A DNA stretch of 64,000 nucleotides from Macrostomum hystrix (lineage: Eukaryota; Platyhelminthes; Macrostomidae): the NCBI GenBank assembly GCA_950097015.1, contig CATNEN010000001.1, positions 5,689,001 through 5,753,000 of the forward strand, given 5' to 3'. A program made the position numbers and the translations under genes. Below, one piece after another: positions 42,950 to 56,048 of the stretch. Positions within the stretch are counted from its first letter, which is position 1. Every line of letters begins with the position of its first letter. The notes under the pieces were generated by a model that saw only the letters and a list, made by a program, of their open reading frames with translations, was not told where the DNA came from and ran no database searches.

Positions 42950-43450
42950 AATTTTCTAAACGCAAATTTGAAAGCTCTGCACGATTAGTGAGCGGTGTGG
43001 ATGATTTCAACTATAAAGCTTACAAGCTCGTAATTATTCATTTGCGATATTGCTTGCTGTACGCTCGTGCTCTGAGTGACCGTCGACATCGAAACCCGAC
43101 ATCGAGACGGGCAACGGTGCTTCCGCGCTGTCAGCGGTTCGTCTACCTGAGTGATCTATTGTACCTGACGTCCGCCTTAGGCCGATTCTTTGGGCCGGTC
43201 CTGCAGTCCTATAGGCCGTACTAGATCGCCTGTGGGCGGCGCTGTTCCCGGCGGTGGTCGAGACCTGGACAATGCAGACTCACTCGAATAGCAAGTAACC
43301 CGCTGAATGCTGGCTACGACGCACCGCCTTTAAGATCACCGACGAGCGAGTCACTAACGTGGCACTCTTTCGCCGCACCGGCCTGACCCGCCTAAGTGAC
43401 ATCATGCATCCGCTTCGAGTCCTAGCCATGCAGTGTAAGAGGTGCTGCTG
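42950..43450 (+). pseudogene. LINE RT C-terminal relic
   Basis: Conceptual plus-strand translation in shifting frames gives VDDFNYKAYKLV (compare VDDFKYLG in many LINE RTs). After about 300 bp comes FKITDERVTNVALFRRTGL, then TRLSDIMHPLRVLAM, which matches the conserved R-T-x-E-l-x-r-R-T-g-l-x-x-L-s-x-i tail motif of RTE/CR1-like LINEs. Stops and shifts show it is dead. Confidence 0.5.
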
Positions 43451-44754
43451 CTCACGCTTAATTCGAATCTCAACCGGATGGTGACAATTTGTGTCCTTGA
43501 GCCCAGGTACCACTTTTTGCATCTTTTGTCTATCACAAGCAGCTATGTACCTGAGCTTGAGTCGCGCTCCGCCACATTCATTAGGAGTGCAGCCCCGGAT
43601 ACAATTGGATTGAATGCTTGTCGTTCAGTCTACGCCTTTGGGACCAACCTCCAAGGTATATTGAGACTACTGAGTACAGTTTCTATGCGCGTGTGCTCAA
43701 GAGTCAGCGGAATGGGCACTATTCTGCATGGGTCTTCGAAGTCCCATGGGAGCCGCACTGTGCATCCGCATGGTCCCAAAGCAGAACCTCGGCTCCTGCC
43801 TATTTGCTGATCTGGTGTACGGAACACCTCAAACAGAACCTGTAGGGGGTACTTGTATGTACACTAGCACAATGTGGCCTGCTTACATATAAATTTAAAC
43901 TGAATTTACACAATTTACTTGGTAAATTTTGCCAGCTTTTTGAGCAAAAGGCACAAACACAAGTTTCATCAAAACCACTTTCAATTTTAAAACAAGCTTG
44001 AAACAGAAATGTATTTTTATGTTTGTTTTAGTTTACAGTAAACGACAATATACTATACCTTTCAGCTTATCCGCACGCACAATGTACATTTACCATGATA
44101 CACCGAATGAAAGTGAGTATTTTTATTTCCAATAATTAACCGTAAAATAATACTTCGGGTTAGTCAAGCTGTTGAATCGCCACAAAATTGCTACTTATTT
44201 TCACAACCGAATTCGCAAACTGAAAAGAGCCCAGCTATAAACTGACAGATAAAAAATTTACGGTACAGGACGAGGAGAAACAGAGCATTGTATATATAAA
44301 TTAACTTTGCGTATAAAACTTGCATGACGATGCATCGAAATCGAATATTTTATAGACAATTCATTTAAAATAAAAATCTAAGACAGATTGCCTGCAATGC
44401 AGACTTATTGTGAAGACAAAGACTGAACAGCAAGAATAAGCGAATGAAAAGTTTGAGGAAAAAATCCTATTGAATGTAAAGATAGTAAAAAAAGCAAAAA
44501 TAATTATAATAGGATGGCTTTACGAAAATTTGGCACTGAAGTAAATAAAAAGTTCAGAATATAAATTAAAAAAGAGAAGCAAGAAATCAAAGCAGATAAG
44601 TGAGAAAAATTAACTGAAGAATTGAGTTCGTTTAGGAACGGCGCGTACACAATAAGAACAAAAAAAGAATAAAAGTGTAATTACTTTATTCGCAGACGCA
44701 CACTTAGGAAAACACATACCATAATGCACGTGTTTTCTGATAGCCCAGACATCG
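43451..44754. other. Stretch without a recognised gene
   Basis: Open frames at 43442-43845 on the plus strand overlap in different frames and match nothing I know. From 43850 on the DNA is AT-rich and includes the 3' flank of MGAT1. Confidence 0.4.
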
Positions 44755-47015
44755 TCAATTATGCCACGCAGTCACATAGCCACTCCATGGTTGTTGAGGG
44801 GCCAGAAATATTCTTCGACCGTGTTTGAATACGGACACGACTCCTTTATAGCCGCACCTAGGCACGCCGTGCTTGAAGTCAGTCATAATGCCTAAAGCTT
44901 TAGCAACTGCTATAAATGAATTCTTTGAATTATATTGAATGCGAACCGATGAAGTGTCATCGAAGCCGATAGTTGACACAGTAGTACCACCATTCAGTGG
45001 CAGTACAGGTACCATCACAATGCTCAGCGCTTCACTTACTGACTGAGCCAAGGGAAGTCTGTAAAGCACGTTAAAGTATTGTAACAATTTTCAAATACAG
45101 ATTTCTAGGCCGAACACAATGTTATAAGTAGCTCACCCATAAACCAACTCAATGAATTTTTCATCGTACTGCGCTTCCATCAGATGATCGACTCCCATTC
45201 GGGTATAATTAACATTGGTTGAATTGTACAACATAATGTGCTTCAGAAAGCGATCAAAATGTTGGCCATGACTGACGCCAACCCGACCGAATGTGTAGCT
45301 TCGAGACACTTCCGGCCGAATGCAGACACGTCCCTTGCGAATGCTCGGCTTTCTAAGATGATCGTCCCAGTAAGCGGCTGGCCATTGGGGGCGAAGCTCC
45401 AGCCACAGTTTACGCGTTAGCATCCATCCAAGGCCGGGGAAAAAGTCGGTGCGATGAAACAAGTCTGGCCTGCGGGCGTCAATCAAATCTGGCTTCCCGT
45501 TGTCATTCCAGGCTGAGATGCACCACACAGTGGGGTCTGTTGTCAGCAGCGGACTTAGATGCCGAAAATAGGCGTAAAAGTCTGGCGATATATCCAAGTC
45601 ATCCTCAACAACTATCGCCAGCTCGTATTTTAACTGAACGAAAACCTAAAAAGTTATTAAAAAAAATTTTACACCTTTATTTTGCTTTTTAAGTGGTACT
45701 CGAAACGCAGTGATTGGAGCTTCTGATATCTGAATGAGTAACAGTGAGTTGGAATTTCATCACAAAGGGAAACTTTTTGTCCTTGCACGAGCAAGAAGCT
45801 TGATTACCGATTGCTTTGGTATCGGAATCGGTATTCGATAGCTCGTGTGTTATGTCTTCTTCTTCTGTTTCAACGATGATTACTGCCTCAAGGCTATCAT
45901 CGGACATCAAAGTCTAAGGCGAAGAAGCTTGTTTATTGTACCGCAGTTCACGGCCTATAACTGCCTCTAGCGAGCGCACGCCAAGCACTTGCTTTTCGTG
46001 CTACAGATATTCGTCGGCTCTTAAAGAAATAAAAGATCCTACCCTAGACAATAGACATGCAGGAGGAAACTCAAGTGCATTAGTAAAAGTCCATCTGGTA
46101 TTTTGTCTATACATAACATCGTGCTATCACCCAGCTTGGGCAGATATTTGGGAAGGTGTGACGACACTGCCCCCTCCTCAGTCTAGACACTAAACAGCTG
46201 TAAACACGCCACGAAACAGTGGAAAATGCCCGTGTTATAAACTGTAGATCTGTCAAAATTGTCTGAAGACCTGACATTTCTATTTATCGTGGATGTACAT
46301 GTCAACAACGTCAACGCACCTGATCCAAGGCCCATCGAAAGTGCCTGGAAATGTAATAATATCCAACGAGACGTCGCTCCCGAGGTGGCGTTTTAATCGG
46401 CTTTTGATCGGGCTGATACAGGATAGCTTTTAACTGGCTAGAGAACCCAGAGACCACATACTTCGTGGCTAAATTGTTACAGTCTAGAGACACCAGAATA
46501 GGAAAGTCGAGCTCCCACTCCTTTGGACGATACTTAAGCAGCCGAGCTAGGCTACGTCTCACGGCCTGTGGTCGGTTGCAGGCCAGCAACAGCACAGCAA
46601 CATGGCTCGAATTCGAAGGGTAGACAATAGCTGAATTTTGTCTGAATATAAAAAGTAAAAAAAATTATTTATATTAAACAGATTATGTTAATACCTCTTA
46701 CTTAGGTTTTTAATTCTTATATTTTTGCTAACACATTTTTGGGTTTTACTTTTAGTAGTAAAACAAAGTCTCAACCACTTTAAATTTACATTTTCTAAAT
46801 AGAGAATAATGAGTAAAATAGAATTAAACACAATAAAGAACTTACCTGATATTTAAGCTCTGTGGATTATTTTCTTGAATTTGCAGTTCTGCAGGTCTTG
46901 CAGATCTAATTCCTTCTCTATGACTAACAAAAATGAGGTAAACTGTAAGTATGACCCAGGTAAGAAGACCAGTTACAAATAGTCGTTTTGAATAGAAATT
47001 TAGTCTTAGGGCCAT
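44755..47015 (-). CDS. MGAT1: Alpha-1,3-mannosyl-glycoprotein 2-beta-GlcNAc-transferase (GnT-I)
   Basis: Four exons join in phase: 47015-46846, 46641-46320, 45645-45137 and 45058-44755, 434 codons plus stop, close to the usual 445. The enzyme adds GlcNAc to the Man5 N-glycan in the medial Golgi, the step that opens the way to hybrid and complex glycans. It is a type II membrane protein: short basic tail, anchor at residues 11-30 (LFVTGLLTWVILTVYLIFV), stem, then the GT13 domain. Family landmarks include VLLLACNRP, IVVEDDLDISPDF (EDD metal-nucleotide site, 178-180), WCISAWNDNGK, RTDFFPGLGWM, YWDDHLRKP (catalytic Asp region, 257-259), CIRPEVSR, TFGRVGVSHGQHFD and a GVPRCGYKG end. All donors are GT and acceptors AG. 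The ATG at 47015 gives the standard topology. It appears complete and functional. Confidence 0.95.
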
Positions 47016-49225
47016 TGCACACTCACAAAACAGATTCTTGGAGTTACAGATTAGCTAGGACATGTCTGAAAGAAAACTGCAACAGTAGTAACAAAGAAAT
47101 ATTTTTAAATAAGACTAACAATATAGATAATAGCCAATCAAAAAGTTTAAATATAATAACACAATTACAAAAACTATGTTGTAAATGCAAGAGCATATTT
47201 TGTTATAATTTATTTTTTTTATTAATATTAGCATTACATTATCTTATTTATCTGTAGCATCATTTACTTATAAAACAAATCTAACAACAAGCTGAACAAG
47301 AATTCAACTGATACAAAAATAGTTCATTTATATAAGCCTAAATACAAACAGATTTTTAATATACTTTTTGAAACTAAAGACTGAAACTGCTCTTTACTAT
47401 ATATTTATTTTTATAAATTAGAAACTAATTTACTGCTAGTGCTAGGTAGACCAAGCCTAGTGACCCTATCTAGTCTTAAAACAGAACAGAAAATGACAAT
47501 GATGACATGGGCATTAATCATAACAGTGAAATAAGTAATCATACTAAAAGTTGCCTAAAAAGACATTTATTATTTTGTTTTATTAAGCTGAAAGCAAAGG
47601 CAAAAAAACACACTATGACCTGCCATATTTGGCAACGCAGCAAACTAAAAAATTATAATAGGCCTATCAAAATGCAAGACATAGGCCTATCAATTTATAA
47701 CTTCACTTCAATAAAGCCTATAGTATTTGCTGCTACTGATCTTACAAACAAAAAGAACAATAACTTGCTGATAATATTAGAAATTTTTTTGCTTGTTGTA
47801 CTACCTACTAACTCGATCGAGAAAGTCTTTACTTCTATATCTAATGTGATATTTCATTTTAAAATTAAAACTTATACTAAATATTAACTGCAAATACTGA
47901 ATCGTGAAATACCGTGACAGCGTGAAGTAAAAAGGTTTTAGAGTTTTTTAATGTACATATTTTTCATTATTGACCATCCAGACAGAACAGCAGAACACTC
48001 GTCACTCGTTGGTTAAGTACGGTACGATAGTATATAACCTACGTGTACCGGGTACCAATTTATATAGAACTTAAATTCGTGCCAAATTAATTTCACTCTA
48101 TATTTAATTAAATTAGTCGGATGGACAGAAAAAAAGTTATCAATCATTTACTAGAGAACCAACGAAATTGGCAATAAGATTTTAGCGCAAAACAAAACGT
48201 TTAAGCTAACGAGCAAACAGCTCAGCTAATAATTTCATAGTTAAAACTCTCACCACGATAATATAAATTCGTACTATAATAACCAAACTAGAATAGGCCA
48301 CCTGTAAGCTGAGAAATGTAGGTAGTTTATTCACATCACTGATTTAGAGAGCAAAAGAGCCTATGCTAAAGGGAACTAAAATATTAACCGGAACTTTGTT
48401 GGAACAATGGCCGCAACACTCGATTTAAATAGTTCCGAAATAGACGTCACCTCAGGAAGCATGAGCAAACAATTCTGCCTTTTCTTCATATTAAAGACTT
48501 CGAAAAATCTAAGTATACGTATATTACAAATAAGCCAACAAATCAATCGACTTACGAAAGGGTAGAAATCCCAAGGAACACTAAAGAAGTAGGCCAACTA
48601 ATTGTGGTCCAATATAATGGTAGCTGTTGCTACGAAAAGCAATAAAATTAACCGAAATTAGAAATTATTTCTAAAGATTTATCATAATTAATGGCATAAG
48701 AAAATTAGAAGTAAACATTAAATTCAAATTGCCACATTATTTTACTGCACCAAGTCAATGCAGCACCATGATAAAAACTTTGTGATAAAGGAACAGAATC
48801 CATTATTAACTATTACATGTAAGCCTAAAAATTGATATCAAAGTCAGCTTTAGATCCTTCCTCTCGCTCACTTATTCAAACGATCTGACAGGAGTCTTGC
48901 TTTTCGTGAACTACAGGTTTATGTTAGACCAGAAAGGAAACAAATCAAGTCCAGACAAAGGCCGGGAATATCGATAAATTAGAATCCACCAGAATTTAGG
49001 ATTCGATTATACGAGCTAGAACTAACTGGGAAATCTATATATACTCGTACGCCCATAATAAAATGATTTAGGTGCCACTTATAACTTCGAATTTTTAAAC
49101 TCCACAAAGTTTTATAACAGACAGTGGGAACAGAGGACGAGACTCAGGTACATGGTTCAATTCGGTCACAAGGGGAGAGGTCGGGCTGGCGGTCAGTCGT
49201 AGAGTCGAGGAGATTCGAGTTCTCA
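47016..49225. other. AT-rich stretch upstream of MGAT1
   Basis: It should contain the MGAT1 promoter on the minus strand, but no clear element is seen. The plus-strand frame at 47507-47887 ends with LVVLPTNSIEKVFTSISNV, faintly like the hAT dimerisation motif; this is too weak to call. Confidence 0.4.
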
Positions 49226-49234
49226 TTATAGCAA

Positions 49235-49680
49235 GTGCAAGCAAGTGCACATCATAACTATAATAGTTAATAGTTGCAGGTGGGCTGCTGAAAATGGCAC
49301 ATCATTGGTGACATAGACAAGCAGCCAGCAAAGAGGTGATGTCTGACCATTTCGCTTACTCCCGAGTATACGCACACAGATACTGTACGCAGGCATACGC
49401 TCACACAGGTGTGTACACAAGGACAACTGAAGTTACGTTATATATGATGGACTACTTCAGTTGTCCTTGTGTGTACATCTGCCCGGACTTTCTCATCGTC
49501 AAGCAGTGTACACTTCACTGTGCCTTGGAGGTTGGCTCTCAAGGGCGTACATTACAAGACAAGCCCTCCGCGCGGCTGCACCCCAAATGGTGTGGCCTCG
49601 CCGTGGAATCGAGCTCAAGGACCTTGGTCCGAGAGGCTGACGCATTAGACCGCTATGCCACCGCCGCTGGAAGAAGAAGA
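49235..49680 (-). mobile_element. tRNA-derived SINE (family 2)
   Basis: The reverse complement begins with a tRNA-like head (ggcatagcggtctaatgcgt, then caaggtccttgagctcgatt) followed by a body that contains an inverted repeat: acacaaggacaactgaag at 49415-49432 and its complement at 49455-49472, with a 22-bp loop. The body aligns with 59490-59800 (tactgtacgcaggca against taccgtacgcaggca; a similar ataatagttaatag region). The family name is unknown. Confidence 0.6.
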
Positions 49681-49839
49681 GGATTATTTAAATAAATATA
49701 GTAATTAACACCAAATATAATTAAGACTTAGAAATCTGAAGGGAATTCAAGAGAGCTCTAGGATAAAACTGGTCTAAAAATAGCAACAGCAGAGAGGGCA
49801 AGCAACTGTGAAAAGAAAGATTAGACTAAGAGTCGCCCT

Positions 49840-50420
49840 GAGATCACTTAATCATTTCAGCACGAACCCGGTTCGGCATGACAGCAGCTGTGCCGACGTG
49901 GAGCTGCCTGAAACAGGACCCGCAGCTGTGCTGACGTGGAACGGCCCGAGACCGGACCTGCAGCTGCGCTGACGTGGAGCTGCCGGAATCAACCCAGCCT
50001 GTCCCGACCCGCAGCTGCCTGCATCGACCCAACCCAGTGGAAACTGGAGCCGCCCGGACCCGATCGGGAACGAGATTTGGAGGAGGCCGGGACCGCACAA
50101 GAAGACTGGATCGATGAAAGAAAAGGGGTTGGCGTGCCTGCCAACCAACTAGCTAATGACAATAACTGTACTAGACTCGAGGCTGCGACCTCACTCACCT
50201 CAAACTCTCAAGCGTACTGTTGCTATGGTATTGTCTCCCCCTCGGATCGAGGGGTTTTAAAGACACTATATATATCGGAGCGGAGCGCGGAAAAAGATTC
50301 GCCCCGCGAGTGTTAGAGAATTAGCTTTGAGCTCCGTTAAGTTTGCCAATTAGAAAATGAACTGTGTTTGTGTTTTTTCTTGATCTGATCCCGAGGTAAG
50401 AACTCGAACGAGATCACACC
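49840..50420. other. Short GC-rich repeats and promoter-like segment
   Basis: Three degenerate copies of cagctgtgctgacgtggagc (about 40 bp apart) lie at 49876-50000. At 50255-50300 actatatatatc precedes a GC-rich segment and, at 50393, a ccgaggtaag donor-like site. This could be a solo LTR or a gene start, but no coding sequence follows. Confidence 0.3.
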
Positions 50421-50639
50421 AGTCAGCCAAGATACTGAGAGCGATAGTCGTTAGGAGTTATAGCCTTCAAGACATCTAGACTGCAACCAATCGCTAGACT
50501 ACATATAGGAAATACTAAAACAGAAACCAAAACTTAAAGCGCTATACCAAACATTATGAACCAGGCTACATTAAAAGATCAGTAATTAAAGGGGTATAGA
50601 AAACTGCAGGTTGTTATAAACGGTATTATGTATACAAAG

Positions 50640-50835
50640 GAACAAGGGAGCAAAGTCCGGGATTCGGATCCCGATTTCACTGGAACAACTTGTGTCCTTA
50701 GCAAGACACTTCACTCTGCATTACTTCAGTTCATCCAGCTGTTAGATGGGTTCCAGCGTTTGCTTTGGTAATTGAGGGTATATGTGTGGCTTCCCCCCAA
50801 TCCATGGACTGAACAGATTTCAGAATTCAGTTGCG
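50640..50835 (+). mobile_element. tRNA-derived SINE (family 1), 5' part eroded
   Basis: It has a B-box-like gggattcggatccc, then tgtgtccttagcaagacact, actctgcattacttcagttc, agctgttagatgggttccag and a ccaatccatggactgaac end. It is the same family as at 16335 and in the WSC introns. Confidence 0.7.
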
Positions 50836-53800
50836 CTGCGCAATTGCTGCGGCTGTGCTGTCGGCTGCACATCTGGTCCAACTGGGGCAGGTGTAATCAA
50901 ATATTATTTGTAAATAAAGAAATTTTAATTATTACGTTCAGGAATTACTCGTGGTTTTTTACGTCAACACAGAGAAAAATAGTTTCACACAAATATCATT
51001 AAACGTTAATTAATAACGTAATTATTATTAATTAGTAGTAGCAGCCCTAACAAATTGAGTTGCAGTGATTGCTTTTGTCTAGAAAACAATGTGAAGACAA
51101 TGTCAGCTAATGAACTCAGAGAAAACACATTTTTAATTACTTATAAAGCTAAGACCAAGACTCATTCTCCTGCACTCTTTGACCCCTTGCCGCTCGAACG
51201 CCTTTATTTCTTCCGGCCTACTTTTCTGGTTAGGAAATTGCCTGAAAAGCGAAGACGAGCCTGAAACGGAGCTACACATTGACGGCCTCGGAGAGAGCAG
51301 ACGCTATTGGAACTTCGATCGCAGTGAGAGCACTTGTACGTGATTGCGAGGCAGTGATGTAAACAACGCGAGAATCCCGCCCCCTTTGAAGACCCTTTAC
51401 CTAATTCGTGCAAACATCAATAGCCAGAAGCAATACTATAACTCGGTGAAAATAAAATGTAGCCACATCATATACTCGTACGTTATCTTGCTACACTTTT
51501 TTCCGCGATTTTTGTCGCTGAGCTCCTGTTTTTTTCTTGCTGTGCTGACGAGGTCATTGGCCCGAGCATATGGACTCACAGGGATTGGGGCATGCCGCGT
51601 TCACGACAGCATTCTGCGTGTCCCATCCAGGAAATCGGCTGACTATGACCAAAGGATATCCCTTAGGTCGCCTTTGTCACTTTGATCCCCAGATTACGCT
51701 TATCGCAATGCTCGTGTCTACATGGGCTTGTACATGCATACGAAGTTACTCATTTATCATTGCTCGTTGCTCTAAATACTAAATTTTCGTACAGTTCTTA
51801 AGTAAAGATGTTTAAACTAGCCATATTTTAAATTGTACTCTGCATCAAAATTAAAAACTGTGCATACAATTTCGCTGCAAGCTTCAATATGTAGGACATA
51901 ACTCTTATTCGGTTTCTATCCTTTAAGCGATGTCGCTCTCTGTTGGCTATGTTAAATATCTCGTAAAATATAAAATATTCTTTATTAAGTTTTTAATGTC
52001 GCTTTCAGAGATATCCTGTAGTCCAGTACAGTTGAGATTCGTGAAATCCAGATAGATTTTAATCCCAAAAGCAGATGCGAGAAATAGTCGAGAGCTGAAA
52101 CACATTCAGATTCGAGTGGTCTCTGATGCTAAACGCGAAGGCTAGTTAGCAAATTGACATTCAATATGAAACTTAGCATATAACCAGTCGAGTTAGATCC
52201 TCGTTATTAAATTGATCGCATCGATGTCGCTGCATCACTTTCAGGATGTTGCCTTTAGCTGCTCGCGTTGATTTGCGTCATCAGAGGCATTAAAGTAATG
52301 AAACTTCATCAATCTGATTGCTGGCTACTTGATCCGCTCTTCCCAACCAAATATATCAAAAGCAGTGATTGGTTTCTGAGGCCTTGCACCTGTCTACCCT
52401 CAACGGTACAGTTTGATTAACGCAGTACGAGTAAAAAGACACGGGGGTATTTCAAATGCCCACGTTTTTCTTTTTTCTGCATCTCCCAAAATATTCAACG
52501 AAACAGCATGAAAATCCAGAACATGGGCTAATCCAGAACTTTCAGAGCTAAAAATTTTTTCAATAATTCTTGTCGGGGTGTAAAAAAAATATTGACATAT
52601 TTATTGTTCTCAAAATTTCATCATGTAACCATGACGAATATCATTGTTGACTATTTTAGATTGATTAAATTGTTTATTTTTTTAACAAATGTGGTGTCGC
52701 CATGGAGGTTTGTATAGAGCATTGTTAGTTGTCCTTGTCACCTGGATCTACGGCAGAAATAGCTAAATATCTCAACGACACTGACTCAGATGGCTTTACC
52801 TTTGCTTTTGCTTTAGCATTTAATGTTGACAATTTTTCGTGGAAAAATATAAATCAGCACGTGCCTGTTGATGGCGTGCTATTTAAATAATTATTTACAA
52901 GTTAGTTCATCGTAAAGGTAGTGATTTTTTAGCCGTTAATTGGACTTTCGCGAAAATCGGTCATTCGGTTTGGGATCTATCTTGAAGTAGGAAGTGGGTA
53001 TTTGAAATACCAAATGGGAGAACAATGATCGCTTCTACTGTTAAAGCTTTCGCGTTTTGATAAATATCGATTCCCAACAGCACTTTAGTCCCTTTGAAGC
53101 CGCTTGAAATAACAAAGAATTACGTGCCACGCAAACCAATTGATTGTAAATAATTTTACATAAAAGAGAGACCAGATGAAGTTCAGCTAGTGTGAGGAGG
53201 TTTAATAAAGCCACGTACATTGGACGCACAGACAAACAAGCTTAATTTCAAACGAGAGACCTGGGAGAAAATGAAACTAGGAAATGTATTGTCAAAATGT
53301 GAAATAAAAAGGAAGTGTATGAATCAGAAGCATCAGCAATAAAGAGTGATGGCACACACTAAAAGGCGAAAGCGAGGCTCAAGATAACGGGAAGCGGGAA
53401 GCGAAGGAAATGAGTTAAGAAACGGAAAGAAAATATGAAAATACAAGACTGCATGAGAATACTCAAGAAAATTCCAAGCGGAAAGTATAGGACGTGGCTG
53501 AAAGATGTGGTAGAAACAGGAGAGGATATCAAAGGAGTGAGCATGAGTCACAGAAATAGTTATAGCTGATGGTGTGCTAGAACACGCATAATTTTTCGTT
53601 CCTAGACTACACGACCTCGCAAATAAAAGTCCAAGTTTTAAAACAGAAATCTGATGGCAATAAAAATGGCAACGGGAAACTAAAAGTACCACATTTTAAG
53701 GCAACAATGAGCCTCGGCACAATTACTCAGATGCTGCTGGTTAGACGCGAAAGAGACGACTCCATTCAAACAAAAAAATTCACGAACCTTTATTGTTCCA

Positions 53801-54459
53801 AAACGTATAGCCTCTATGAAGCTGGTGGAAATTTAGGAAAGCAAAATTGTATTTTTATCCGGTTTTTTTAAATCCTTTTTAGCCAAATTCAAAGCTTTCG
53901 CACGATAAATATAGTGCTCAACATAAGTAAGACGCTTTTGCAGTTTTGAACGAAAGAAGCGGATAAGCGAATACATATTCGTTTATTACTGCTAGTTTTC
54001 TGCGGCAAACGGGCTTTTCACTTCCAAAGACTCGTGCTTGCTCAACTCAAACTCAAACGGTACGAAAACTGCATAGCGGACGAAGAGGGGACACTTTTTA
54101 CAAAAAAGCATTTACAGATAAGATAAAATGTTGGCGAACACGCAACAAACACAGAAGCACTCACGATAAAAACACAAAGTTCTTTTTTATGTAAATATAA
54201 CGTGTATGATGCTACAAGTACTTATAAACTGTACCTCGTATTTGTTTTGAGAAATACACTCAGTTAGTATATAAATAACTAATTAAGCTAAGCTTGACAA
54301 CTAAATGAATAAAATACTATGTAAAATTACTAGCAAAATATTTGCACAGTCAAGCTGCTTTTAGAAAATTATGATGAACAAAATAAATTTTTGTATTATC
54401 GAGCGACATGAATGAAGTGATGTAACAGCGAGCATTTCAAACTATTCAGTTGTTGCTCA
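50836..54459. other. Gene-poor stretch upstream of the MGAT1 side, downstream of the receptor
   Basis: No gene is recognised. At 52740-53020 is a repeat related to the one at 1340-1692: conceptual TAEIAKYLNDTDSDGFTF, then at 52965 a single copy of the tcggtttggga ... gaaatacc unit. Frames at 51055-51685 and 53333-53692 are not convincing. Confidence 0.4.
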
Positions 54460-56048
54460 TCAGCGCACCGGATTTAGTTCATCCAGCTCAACAACCGCCG
54501 AATCTCGATCTGACTTTGGCAGACTGCTTCCGTTTACACCCCGATCATGCCGACGCTGCTGCCGCCGTCGCAGCAGAAGAGCGAATGCGCAGGCAATCGC
54601 AACAGCGTCGATCATATTCTTTGACGGAACAAGGTTCTTGTGCATTGCCTGGTAGATTGTCACGTCCATTAGATCTCTGTGCACGGCGATGGCTTTGTAG
54701 ACTCCAATAGCCTCTAGAGGAAGATAGCCAATGAATGTCAGCGCTAGGAATAGCAACTCAACAACTGAGTTGACACGATTGACGAATCTGGCACCCTTGT
54801 CAAGGACTTTCTCAGTGCATTCGTCGCTCGCAGATGCTGCGGGGGCAGCGGTTGTCACGGCGCTGACATTAGCTGGTCTGGTCTTTGAAGAACCTCGGCT
54901 CAGCTTGGCCGCCCGACTGCCCAGGTCGGGAGGGCCCCGGACTAGACGAAGCAATAGTACAATTGCGCCACAGGAATTCACGAGCAGGATTGGCAGATAG
55001 ACTTCAAGAAGTACTTCGGCGATTTTCGCATAGTTGTAGAATGTTTCAAAGCCGAAATCTACTAAGCAAACCTCTTGGTAGACTGGCTGCCTGTAGGATG
55101 GGTGAGAAAATTTTTTAATTGAGATTTGGTGAAATAAAATGCGAAATAATATATATACTACTGCCAGTCAGATTCAACTTGGTCTATCAAGTGTTGGGAT
55201 AACCCTAACCCACCTAATTAACTTCTGCCTAGGATGATGCTGATTCCAAATCAACATCTTGGTGAACTGGAGCAACGGAACTGTCTAGCTAAAGGACGAA
55301 GATTGCTTTCTTGGCTACGATTCGAGCTCCAGACCTCTCAGCAAGGTGTAATTCAGAAGCTCTTTCTGCTGGGCTACAGGCTTCCCTAGATAAAGCGATA
55401 ATTAAGTAGGTACATTTAAAATAAGATTGTCGAAAGCCTAGAATCTGTAGCTTACAAGTCCATGTTGTTCATTTTGCCGGTCGCATTGCGGCTAAGACCG
55501 GGCCGCTCGGTTCCGTTTCCAGTTTGGTTCAGACTGGCGTGAGACTGCGGCACAATGTTCAGCATGGGAGCGAACACGTAGATATAGTTGATGTGCAGCG
55601 AGAAAGCGAGTACGCTGGCTATAGCAAGCCCGATGCGCAAGCGGAGGCGGCTAAACTTAACGAGGCCAACGGCTGGGTTCAGACGCATCGAGGCTCTCTC
55701 CAAAGCTAGCAAGACCAACAGCCAGTTCTGCAGTAGCATCAAAAGCGACTCTAAAGCGTGAAACAGCTTGCATGTCCATGTGGTTAGGATTCGACTGTTC
55801 ACAAGCGGCACGGCGTAGTCCAGCGCAAGGAATGCGGCTCGATGAACTATGAAAGCCACGTCAACACCGCAGATGCAGCGAATAATGAGCAGACAGCTCA
55901 GCTGACACCTGAGGAAGCGTTTCGCGCGGGACAGGGCGAGGAAGCAGGCTATCAGAGTGGCAAAAGTGACCACAGCCAGGGTGTACCAGGCAGTCAGTGA
56001 CCAGCGCTCTCTAAAGAGCGCTTGAATAGCTTCGTCTGGCTGCATCAT
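54460..56048 (-). CDS. Divergent seven-helix receptor (class A-like GPCR)
   Basis: Two exons, 56048-55456 and 55090-54460 (donor gtaagc, acceptor cctacag, phase 2), give 407 residues. Hydrophobic helices fall at about 21-39, 49-68, 94-116, 139-160, 222-246, 303-327 and 356-371. Cys 93 at the top of helix 3 and Cys 206 in the second outer loop are placed for the conserved disulfide. That loop carries three sequons (NQT, NGT, NAT at 174-190). The DRY position reads ERA (117-119) in LLALERASMRL, as in several invertebrate peptide receptors. Helix 7 is short and has no NPxxY. The third inner loop (249-300) is Ser/Ala/Pro-rich. The start ATG pair at 56048 gives a short N-terminus. Ligand unknown; a peptide receptor is the best guess. 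It sits at the plasma membrane if functional. Confidence 0.7.
55175..55390 (-). mobile_element. Diverged SINE in the receptor intron
   Basis: The reverse complement has gcccagcagaaagagcttct, then ggtctggagctcgaatc, gtcctttagctagacag and caccaagatgttgatttgg. The order matches the family 1 core, with heavy divergence. Confidence 0.5.

Noticed and set aside
47507-47887. hAT transposase C-terminus
   Set aside because: Only one faint motif (LVVLPTNSIEKVFTSISNV) supports it, in a very AT-rich region. I cannot separate it from chance.
49600-49680. Functional tRNA gene on the minus strand
   Set aside because: The sequence has tRNA-like boxes, but a full cloverleaf with a 7-bp acceptor stem is not convincing and related copies carry a SINE body.
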